DNA of 64,000 nt from Actinostola sp. cb2023 (lineage: Eukaryota; Cnidaria; Anthozoa; Actiniaria; Actinostolidae). The translations under genes were made by a program, and so were the position numbers. Numbering within the stretch: position 1 is the first letter of the stretch; every line of letters starts with the position of its first letter. The DNA lies in the NCBI GenBank assembly GCA_033675265.1, contig JAUJYZ010001167.1:1-64000 (forward strand). Reading direction: 5' to 3'. This document shows positions 55,323 to 64,000 of this stretch, piece after piece. Below the pieces are notes generated by a model. It was given only the letters and a program-made list of their open reading frames with translations, did no database searches and was not told where the DNA came from.

Positions 55323-58271
55323 GTGCCCTACGTGTTACGATTATTATGGTGGTCAAACAGTGTTTTGAATAGAAAGCCTGAAGATTATCAGATGCTCGTC
55401 CATTTGCTTGGAGCGACCTCTTCGCCTAGTTGCGCAAGTTTCTGTTTACGTAAGACTGCCGAAGATCATGAGAAATATTTTGACGTTGAAACTGTGAATA
55501 CAGTTCGTCGAAATTTATATGTCGACGACTGTTTCAAGAGCACCGACTCTGTCAGCTTGGCAACAAGACTGGCGATGCAACTTACCACTCTGCTTGCTAA
55601 AGGTGGTTTTCACTTAACCAAATGGGTGAGCAATAGCTTTGAAGTTCTGACTTCTATACCTAAGAATGAAAGAGCACCCTCGGTGATAGACTTAGATCTT
55701 GATGCCTTACCTGTCGAGAGAACACTTGGCGTCCGTTGGGATACAAGCTCTGACGTATTCACATTCAGGACTGTTAACAAAGGAGAAGTTTCTTCAAGAA
55801 GAGGAATTCTCTCAATGGTTAGTTCTATGTATGATCCCCTTGGTTATGCTGCTCCATTTATTCTACCAGCTAAGCAGATTTTACAGCGTCTGTGCAAGGA
55901 TAAAGTCAGTTGGGATGAGATATTGAGCCCCAAAGAGGAAGATGCTTGGGAATTATGGCAGAAAGATCTTCAAACCCTCAGGAATATCACAATTCCACGG
56001 TGTTTCAAGCATCCTTCTCTTGGAGAGATAAGCACTATTGAACTGCACCATTTTTCTGATGCGTCAAATCAAGGATATGGTACCGCCTCATATCTTAGAT
56101 TTGTTGATGTAAACGCAAACGTTCACTGTTCCCTAGTAATGGGTAAGGCTAGAGTAACGCCATTAAAGCCTGTGACGATTCCAAGGTTGGAGCTCACCGC
56201 TGCCACTGTTGCAGTAATTAAAAAGATCAACCAAATAATTCATGAAGAACTGGAATTTGACATTCAAGAAACTTTCTACTGGACGGATTCAACTCTCGTT
56301 CTTCAGTACATCAATAACGAAGCTCGAAGATTCAAAACCTTCATTGCCAACAGAATAGCAGTGATACACGACAACTCCAGACCGTCTCAATGGAGATGGG
56401 TTGAATCAAGCTCAAATTCTGCTGATCATGCTTCAAGAGGTATACGACCATCTGATGCAGATAAAGTAAATCAATGGCTGAACGGACCAAGTTTCTTATG
56501 GCAAGAAAAAGAATATTGGCCAAAATGTCCAATCGGTCTTCAGACAAAAGAAAGCGATATAGAGTTGAGAAAGGAAGTCCAATTCAAGTACACGAAATTC
56601 AAGCGTCTACTTCGCAAGACCCTTTAGATATGTTCTTTAAACGTTACTCTACATGGTACCGTTTACAGAAAAGCGTAGCATGGCTGCTTCGTTTTTTTGT
56701 GCTATCTCCACTGTCGCTGTGCCCGCTCTCAACGCCCTTCAGCAGCAGGCCAAGATGAGACTGATTATCTGAAGATTAGCACAGGACCTCTGACAGTCCA
56801 AGAAATGAACGTGGCAACGAAGTGGCTGATAATGTTTATCCAGCGTCAAGCATTTCCCAAAGAATTACAAGTATTAACTGCAGCAACCACTTTCAACACT
56901 CATGACCTCAGGCAACGAATTTCGAAGTCAAGCAAGCTCTACAAGCTCAATCCAATCTTTCTAGATGGAGTTATTTGTGTAGGAGGAAGACTTGACATGG
57001 CACCGATTCCATCCGAAGCAAAACATCCAATGATTGTACCATCGAAAATTCACGTGACAGAACTCCTCGTGCGTCACTATCACCTCAAAGAAGGACACCT
57101 TGGCACAATATACGTTTTAAACGCGATACAGCAAGTGTTATGAATCGTCAAGGGACGCTCTGAAGTACAAATAATTATCAACCTATGCATGTCATGTCGC
57201 AAAAGAAACGCGCGACCAGGAAGTCAGATAATGGCTCCTTTGCCACCAGCTCGCGTCACCCCGTATCATCCTCCATTTACCTCGGTTGGTGTAGACTACT
57301 TTGGTCCGTTCACTGTTAAACAAGGACGAAGTCGCGTCAAACGCTACGGATGTATATTTACCTGCCTAGCAACAAGGGCTGTGCATATCGAAATAGCTAG
57401 TTCATTAGACTCTGAATCATTTTTATGTGCATTCAGTAGATTTACTTCAAGGAGAGGACAACCCAAAGATGTCTACAGTGATAATGGAACCAATTTTACA
57501 GGAGCTCATGCTATACTCAAGGACAAATTTAAGAAAATCAGTGAAAACAAGAAAGCTCAAGAACGAATTCATGATCAACTTAGAAGGAATTACATCCAAT
57601 GGCACTTTAACCCCCTGTAGCTAGTCATATGGGTGGTGTATGGGAGCGATTAATCCGTTTTATCAGAAGATTATAATTATGAAAGCATTATTGCAAGAAC
57701 AGCTTGTTGGTGATGAAACTTTAACAACATTCATGACGGAAATAGAACGCATTTCGAATGATCGTCCACTTGTGCAGAACGACGACAGCCCACGTGATTT
57801 GAATGCACTTACACCAAAATTGTTGCTACTCAAACCAAACCCATGTTTGCCTCCAGGTATTTCCATAGATGGAGACAAGTTCAACAAACGTTGGCGCCAA
57901 GCACAATGGTTGGCCAATTCCTTTTGGCAAAGGTGGATTAAAGAGTATCTTCCAACGTTGCAGGAACGATCTAAGTGGGTGACGCTGAGAAGAAATCTAA
58001 AGCCTAATGATTTAGTCTTAATGGTAGATGAGCGACGTCCACGACGACAATGGCCGATGGCCATTGTAGAAGAAACCTATCCAGATAAGCAATTCGACAA
58101 GTACTGGTACGCACTGCAACGTCTAAGTTCCGCAGAGATGTCAGGAAACTATGTTTGTTAGAAGTAAGTTGAATGAAGGACAAGAAACTTTTGAAGACAT
58201 TATACTATATAAACACTGATTATTTAATTGTAAGTTATTATCAATAGTAAATATTGATAGGGGCCGGGAAA
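55323..58271 (+). pseudogene. 5'-truncated BEL/Pao pol remnant (second family)
   Basis: It starts inside the RT domain (LRLLWWSN), so LTR, gag, protease and part of RT are missing. It retains NLYVDDCF (RT catalytic), GVRWDTSSDVFTF and MYDPLGYAAPF (A17), HHFSDASNQGYGT and YWTDSTLVLQYI (RNase H), an integrase with GVDYFGP and SDNGTNFTGA, and a DUF5641-type tail (WQRWIKEYLPTL) to TAG 58159-58161. Breaks: the frame moves out near 56600 and back near the T7 run at about 56690, TGA at 57141-57143, and a loss at about 57618. A purine tract (GGGGCCGGGAA) precedes the LTR at 58272. Confidence 0.9.
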
Positions 58272-58536
58272 TGTACGACGGAATGTACATATTTATAAGT
58301 CCCTAAGGACCAGACGCGAATATGAAATTAGTTTTTCTTGAAGCAAGTCACTCAAGTAAAAAGTAAGTTAAGTTAAGCAAGTAACCAAAGTAAGTAAGTC
58401 AAGTAACAAGAAATAACAAGAAGTAACAAGAAGTAGCAAGTAATAAGTTTATCCCTCAACGTGAGGTAAGAAGTACAAAGTGTATTTTCAATGTTTATCT
58501 ATCTATAAGAGACTAGACTAATTCTAGGTTCTGATT
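58272..58536 (+). repeat. 3' LTR fragment of the second BEL family
   Basis: TGTACGACGGAATGTACA.. to ..CTAGGTTCTGATT, nearly identical to 3013-3277. It is cut short at 58536 by LINE-derived sequence, whereas the solo copy at 3013 runs on to about 3347. Confidence 0.85.
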
Positions 58537-59301
58537 AGCCTCCTAAAGCAGACCCGTGTCCAGGCTTCAGTTTTACTTCGCTGGCCACTGGGTCTGCTCA
58601 GTTGAGCGATAAATTCCTTTCCGATTGTTTTACGCCCATTGAACTAGCCAATGGGCGTTCATATTTAACTCACTTATACAACCGCATTTTGATTACTGCA
58701 ATGTTGTATGGGGGAACTGCAATAAAACCCTTGCGGATAAACTGCAGAAATTACAAAATCGTGCAGCAAGGATTTTAACTTTTTCAAGCTATGACACTAA
58801 TGCCGATCGTCTTTTCGAGGAACTTGGCTGGCAAAAACTTGAAACACAACGCCAAGTTCACAAAGCTGTCATGGTTTACAAATCGGTTAATGGGCTCGCC
58901 CCCGACTACCTTTGCACAAAATTTATTGACCGTAGCAGCGTTTCAAATTATTCTCTAAGAGACACCGAGAGCAAACTCGCTATTCCATTTCCTCGCACTA
59001 ACTTCCTAAAAAATAGCTTTAGTTATAGTGGTGCGGTGTTATGGAATAGCCTCCCTGTGGAGTTGCGGCAGGCCAGAACTCTAAGCAATTTTCGCTCAGG
59101 CTGCAGCAGTTTCTTCTCTACCAATTAGCCATATTAAGTAGAAGCACGGCATTCATGTAAAGCAGGTTCTTTTGTTTTTAATATTTTATAGTTATAGAAT
59201 TTGTTATTGTAGTTATTATATTATTTATTTTTATTATCTAAAAGTTGTAAATCCTGATGATTTTACCGTGAATAAATAAAGTTATACTACTACTACTACT
59301 A
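58537..59301 (+). mobile_element. 3' fragment of a CR1/L2-like LINE
   Basis: 58670-59128 is open and encodes the C-terminal region found after the RT of CR1/L2/jockey-like LINEs: HFDYCNVVWGN, LQKLQNRAARIL, VYKSVNGLAPDYL, NSFSYSGAVLWNSLP. It ends at TAG, then AATAAATAAAG and a (TAC)n tail at about 59284-59301, a typical LINE 3' microsatellite end. The 5' end is truncated inside a BEL LTR. Which LINE clade it belongs to is not fixed by this piece. Confidence 0.85.
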
Positions 59302-59949
59302 CAATGAAATCTCTCGTATTATCAGTGCCAAAACAGTTCCCACACTTTGAGTTATTTTTAGAGATATCGTGTTGCAAAGCTCTAGCTTGTTTAAAAAAAT
59401 TCATAATCTGATCAATGATGTTTAAACCCGGTTAAATGACCACAGATAATGATAACACTACTAAGAAAATCATCAACGAGGACTTGTGCTTTATTTGTGC
59501 CAAAAGTGAGTCCGAAAGGAGAGGAAAACCCGGAAATATTCTGACGAACGAAAGTTAATTTACTGGCACCGTACTTTGGATATCAACATACAAGAATATT
59601 TTGAATGCGGTATTAAGCTCTTTGTCTGTCTGCAGAAGTTGCTTTGCTAAAGTGAATAAATGACCAGATTCGTGTGTACCGTTGTCGTAGATCAGTTTCA
59701 ATGCTTGATATATCAGTAATGACCAGTAATAACTTTCCATGACCAGTCGGAAGTTGACGAACAAATCCTTTTGTTCAAAATAAATCGCTCGGATCGATTG
59801 ACTTTTGCTGGTGGATAGTCAACTGTTGAATTTTGAAAAAAACATCACATCGCTAGTTGAAAACTCTTCAAGCTATACCACAGTACGAACTGTCAGTTCA
59901 CGTGATGTTTGTTCGTGGAAGACAATAGTACGGAAGCCCACAGGGGACA
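59302..59949. other. No gene seen
   Basis: Short open frames only, without domains or splice support. Confidence 0.45.
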
Positions 59950-60530
59950 TGCTACAAATAAAAGAGTTGCTACATACAAACATGACTGTTGCAAATAAAA
60001 AATAATTGCTGCAAATAAAACAAATGTTGCTGCAAATAAAAAAGAATTGCTGCAAATAAAAAAAATGTTGCTGCAAATAAAAAAAATGTTGCTGCAAATA
60101 AAAAAGAATTGCTGCAAATAATAAAAAATTGCTGCAAATAAGAAAGAATTGCTGCAAATAAAAATAATAGCTGCAAATAAGAAAGAATTGCTGCAAATAA
60201 AAATATTGTTGCTGCAAATAAAAAAATTGTTGCTGCAAATAAAAAAGAATTGCTGCAAATAATTTTTTTTTGCTGCAAATAAGAAAGAATTGCTGCAAAT
60301 AAAAAAATTGTTTCTGCAAATAAATAAATTATTGCTGCAAATAAAAAAAAAATGCTGCAAATAAAAAAGAATTGCTGCAAAAAAAAATGTTGCTGCAAAT
60401 AAAAAAATTGTTGCTGCAAATAAAAACAATGTTGCTGCAAATAAAAAAATAGTTGCTGCAAATAAAAAAATTGTTGCTGCAAATAAAAAAAATGTTGCTG
60501 CAAATAAAAAAATGTTGCTGCAAATAAAAA
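59950..60530. repeat. Minisatellite GCTGCAAATAAAAAA(A/T)TGTT, ~30 copies
   Basis: Units of 17-21 bp with a fixed GCTGCAAATAA core and a variable A-rich spacer. On the minus strand all three frames are largely open (for example LQQQFFYLQQ, FICSNNF), giving open frames up to 219 codons that are pure repeat translation. Confidence 0.95.
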
Positions 60531-60700
60531 CCACAAAGTACTGCGCGCGCATATTGGCAGAGGAGATCTGGGTTAGCTACATGTAATTTTGGCGCGAAAA
60601 TCTAGCTTGGCCGGGTCGCTTGGATGACTGGAAGTATTTTTATGGTTCACTAGTTCAGTTACTTCCATTCTCTGTGATTTTGGTGAACCTTGTCGTAAGA

Positions 60701-61019
60701 ATGTTTTGCCCCCAGTGTGGCATCCAAACCATACAGACGGCAAAGTTCTGCCATAACTGCTCGAAAGAGCTGCCAACTTCTCCCTCCAACTCGTCATCTT
60801 CGACTTCATCGTACACAAACGCTGCCACTGGCACTGGGCCACCCGGTAAACGATCGCATAATAAGATGTCCTTCCAGGATTACAGAAGGAAAAAAGAGCA
60901 GGATAGAAGCTCTACATTCAGCAGCAGCGGTAAAAAGCTAAAGGGACCATCAAGCGATAAGAAGAAAGAGGTGACGATTCAAATCGGATTCATGAAAATG
61001 AGTGAGTGGACAACGACGA
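60701..61019 (+). CDS. First coding part of the zinc-ribbon gene, up to the insertion
   Basis: Open from ATG 60701 to the target duplication. The reading frame upstream of this ATG is also open, but the zinc ribbon starts right at it, as is usual for the family. The frame at the 3' edge (SEWTTTMC) is one base off from that needed to join DNDDVLKF downstream; GTGAGT sits exactly there and could alternatively be a splice donor. Confidence 0.65.
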
Positions 61020-63795
61020 TGTGCCACAGGCAGCCCAACCATTGCTTTTGAGGCTACTAAATAATTCAAAAAATGATATTTGCGTCTTTTTTTGATGGGT
61101 TCCCTGTGGTAAAGCGCGCGCGCGCAATACATATGTTGGGTTCCCTGTGTTGAGTAATGTCCTATGTTGGGCCTCCTGTGTGCATCCCGCGCGTCCCGCA
61201 GTGTATGTGTATATTGAAACAAGGTATGAAATTCCAGTCACGTGATGGCCTGATGTGCGCCGCGTTTTGTTGGTGCACTTTTCCGTGAACCGAAGAGCCG
61301 AAGTCGTCGTACGCTACAGCCCCGTGGGGGTACCCAGGGTGAAGTCGCTGAGTTTTTGAAAAATGGCGGAGAAGTTGATGAAGCAAAACATGATTTTTTC
61401 GGTGTAAGCGTTTGGATTCTTTTCCTTATCCATGGTAAGTTTAGAAGTTCACAATTCATGTCAACTTTAAGTAGCTTTAGATGAAATTTGACGGTTTTAA
61501 AGTAGTCCTTTTTCATTTTGAATGGTGGAGAATTGTATGTTGTGCTCGACACACGACAGTTTTGTTGAAAACTAAGCTGAACTAAATATATTTTCTGAAT
61601 TATTTTCTTGAGGTTTTAGTAGTTTTTGCTCTAACTGTTCTCTAATAAAAGACATGAAAGGACTTGCCTATACTATGGCAGAAAGGCTGCTTCAGTTATT
61701 TTTCATAAATTAAGCTTATGACCGAGCTATTTCACTTGTGTACAGTTGAAGCTGTCAGTTGTCATTGAAATAAGACTTACACACTGTACACTTCAATCAA
61801 GTTCAACAAAGAACCTAGTACTTTATCTGTTTAAACATTATGACTCTCTCATCTATGTTATTTTGTGCTTTCTTACAGTACTTCTTACAACACAAGCCGG
61901 AACGCCAACACAGTATAAACCTTCTGAAGGCAAAAATATAGACGAACTCAAATTCACTGACATCGAAGGAGTCATGATGAATGGCGATGGACTCATGAAG
62001 CAGCCGTGAACTAAAATATTAACAGTTAATTGTTCTCTCATTTAGCAAATACTATCATCTGAGAGAAACACAGAGTGATTTTAAATATGGTTCACGGAAG
62101 AACGTAAGTAAGCTTTTAATATCGCACTCCGATGTTTGTTATTCATTCACAACTTCGTCGATTGTGGTGAGAGGCATAAAATTTATTAATTTTGTATTTT
62201 TATATACAAAACAATATCCATAGTAATACTGATCAATATAGTGAATGAATTGTACAGAAAGAACGGCAAAACAGTGTGTAAAAAGCTAGTAAACTTATTT
62301 TAACTGATTGTTGAAATAAATACGTTTGTTTGTCATTTTGTTTATAAGCACTGATAGCAAAAATGTGCTGTGCAGTACTAAATATGGAGACTATTCTGCA
62401 TTTATAAAACACAATGCCTCAATTTTAAAGCATTTTAATCGATAAAAATCAAAACACAATACAAATACTATATAAAAGTCAAAACAGAAAACAAATAAAG
62501 TATATTGTAGATGTCTTGACTTATGTTTAGTGAAAATATAAATATTAAAACTTGCAAAAAAGAGCACAATTCAGATTTGCCGAGCGCTTTCCGATGTCCT
62601 CTCGAAGGTAAAATCCGACTGCCTCACGGAAAAGTGCACCATTCCAGCACTCAGCGTACGTTGAAGTTAGACGACTGACACTTACAAAGTGTTTCGAGAA
62701 TACGGTAAAGTTTAGTTATTCGAAGAAAAATTGAATTTTCACATCACATTGACAAAATTAGGGTCAAAAACGTATTTGCCACGTGACCTAGTTTCATACC
62801 TTGTTTCAATATACACATTTGCTGCGGGCGCATCCCGCAGGACGCACACAGGAAGCCCAACATAGGACATTACTCAGCACAGGGAACCCAACATATTTAT
62901 TGCGCGCGCGCGCGCTTTACCACAGGGAACCCATCAAGAAAAGACACAAATATCATTTTTTGAATTATTTAGTAGCCTCAAAAGCAATGGTTGGGCTGCC
63001 TGTGTGTGCTGAAGTTTATCCGTGGATCAAACTTGCCACTGAAAACCATATCTAATATTGCCAGCGATGATCTGTTAGCCAAAGCAGTGGCCAAGCATAG
63101 CCTCTTCAATAAATATATTTTGAATAAGCCTGTGGCTTACAAGTTGCTGTACCCTGACAAGACCCAGGTCCTACATATTCCGGGCACTGAGGAACCCTTT
63201 GAGCTGAACAAATATAAAGATGTTCTTGGGAAGCCCTATGGCCGAATTAGTCTCTATATTTGTCGTAACACAGACTATATGGACAGTTTAACGCATGACT
63301 TTATGTGCGAAACAGATTTGGCCAAAGATGATGATACTGATAGCACTGCTTCTGACAATGGCAGTGTGGCAGCGGAAATCGCCACGACTAAAAGGAGTTT
63401 ATTAGGAAACCCTTCAACGTGTACAAGTACAACTTCTTGTGCAAGTACAAGCGTTAAAAAAAATGTAAGTACTTACTGTACTAATATAAAAGCTTAAATT
63501 GAACACACAAGTCGCGGTAACGGACATTGATTGACGGTTTTCTTAACACTAACAGACCCAGTTGTAAATTTGCCAACTCTATCAGTCTTATTTACATAAA
63601 CTGTCATCAGTTTAATTTTAGGGTGTGGTGGGGTGCACTAGTCTCCAAACCCTTCCCCTGACTAACACACCTTGAATATGAATTGAATTTTATAATTCAG
63701 ATCTACACTGTACTTGAAAAATGAACTTCTTTATATTTTGATTTCTTTATTTTATCCCAGCAGGAAGAGGCTAAAGATTCAACTTCCAGTTCAAG
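60701..63795 (+). CDS. Zinc-ribbon 'MFCPQCG' family gene, exon split by a transposon
   Basis: ATG 60701 begins MFCPQCG..FCHNC, a CxxC-10-CxxC zinc ribbon (residues 3-20). A Ser/Thr-rich linker, a basic stretch (FQDYRRKKEQDR) and VTIQIGFM follow. After the 61025-63004 insertion the family's second domain appears: LPLK..ASDDLLAKAVAKH, YKLLYPDKTQVLHIPGTEEP, GKPYGRISLYIC. The donor AAT/GTAAGT is at 63465 (phase 0), and a 35-bp exon 63761-63795 follows in frame (AG/CAGGAAGAG..CAAG/GTAAAC). The gene runs past the window. I know this pairing from cnidarian multigene families, some joined to a HECT domain; the function is unknown. Even without the insertion, a 1-base shift just before 61015 breaks the frame. 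Confidence 0.7.
61025..63004. mobile_element. 1.98-kb TIR element in a coding exon, 5-bp duplication
   Basis: TIRs of about 220 bp start CACAGGCAGCCCAACCATTG and carry (GC)n tracts. TGTGC flanks both sides (61020-61024 and 63005-63009). The inner 1.5 kb has no recognised gene; the open frame 61746-62009 is unassigned. A 5-bp GC-leaning duplication and CACA-ends recall Transib/ProtoRAG elements, but no transposase is present to confirm it. Related ends lie at 23026 and 28138. Confidence 0.9.
63010..63464 (+). CDS. Second coding part of the zinc-ribbon gene
   Basis: Begins right after the second TGTGC duplication and is open through LKFIRGSNLPLK to the GTAAGT donor at 63465. The C-terminal ~70 residues are Ser/Thr/Asp-rich. 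The apparent start at 62991 lies in transposon sequence and is not real. Confidence 0.7.
63761..63795 (+). CDS. Small exon of the zinc-ribbon gene
   Basis: Acceptor TTTTATCCCAG, 35 bp encoding QEEAKDSTSSS, donor CAAG/GTAAAC. It is in phase with the exon ending at 63464. The next exon lies outside the window. Confidence 0.6.
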
Positions 63796-64000
63796 GTAAA
63801 CATTGAAATAAAACTAGCTACAATAATAATTATTACCATTAATTAACCATAAGCAAATGAATTAGCACTCTGAATAGATATTTAGGTCTACTAGCTTAAC
63901 TAAGAGGGGGATGGTTATATTATTTTTTTTGTTGTTTTTATTAAATATTCATTTTTTTACCTGTCACAGTACATGGTGGATATAAAAATATGCCTTACAT

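Noticed and set aside
59873..60552. Minus-strand open frames of 148-219 codons (poly YLQQ/FICSN)
   Set aside because: They are translations of a 17-21-bp minisatellite that is open in all three frames; no start context, splice sites or domain.
60620..60700. N-terminal extension of the zinc-ribbon protein (MDDWKYFYG..)
   Set aside because: The zinc ribbon normally starts at MFC in this family; the upstream open stretch is more likely 5' UTR.
62991..63009. Start codon of the downstream half of the zinc-ribbon gene
   Set aside because: This ATG lies in the right TIR and target duplication of the inserted element and is not an original start.
1..64000. tRNA or rRNA genes
   Set aside because: I looked for internal promoter boxes and cloverleaf-like stems and found none convincing; the tRNA-like match at 39149 is the retrotransposon primer site only.

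Overview
The window reads as invertebrate animal nuclear DNA, most likely from an anthozoan cnidarian such as a stony coral or sea anemone. The reasons are AT-rich sequence with spliced genes (GT..AG introns), BEL/Pao retrotransposons, a CR1/L2-like LINE tail, very many foldback and TA- or TTAA-flanked miniature transposons, and two gene families I associate with cnidarian genomes: a zinc-ribbon 'MFCPQCG' family, and a large Cys/His + RNase-H-like + C2H2 family. The organism call is inference; no rRNA, tRNA or mitochondrial marker is present to fix it. Nothing bacterial is visible (no operons, CRISPR arrays or IS elements).

Layout. 1-7.5 kb holds only repeats: foldbacks, a solo BEL LTR, TA-MITEs and a 1.8 kb TTAA-flanked element nested in an older repeat. 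7.57-11.78 kb (+) is a decayed copy of the large RNase-H-like/C2H2 family. 11.8-16.7 kb is repeats, including a MITE nested in another MITE and a cluster of GGAAC..GTTCC palindromes. 16.92-29.46 kb (-) is a second member of the same family. I assemble it as one six-exon gene whose introns carry a 2.4 kb foldback element and a TIR-bounded region of about 5.1 kb; that region contains a 32-bp minisatellite, itself split by a 0.9 kb TIR element. 29.6-30.9 kb is a TIR element encoding a small spliced protein, and its empty target site survives elsewhere in the window. 31-38.9 kb is a run of MITEs and palindromes.

38.98-45.46 kb is a structurally complete BEL/Pao LTR retrotransposon: two LTRs, a 5-bp target duplication, a tRNA-Tyr-type primer site, a polypurine tract, and gag-pol broken by one stop and several frameshifts. 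45.5-53.3 kb is repeats, including a 59-bp poly-G tract. 53.5-55.27 kb (-) is an unrecognised multi-exon gene ending in a poly(A) signal. 55.3-58.5 kb is a 5'-truncated BEL element of a second family, cut at its 3' LTR by a LINE fragment. 59.95-60.5 kb is a GCTGCAAATAAA-type minisatellite. 60.7-63.8 kb (+) is a zinc-ribbon family gene whose coding exon is split by a 1.98 kb TIR element with a 5-bp duplication; the gene runs toward the right edge.

The genes are not a pathway. The window is a record of nested transposition into and around three cellular-looking genes. Several coding breaks lie at or near homopolymer or dinucleotide runs, so assembly indels are a live alternative to true decay for some of them.
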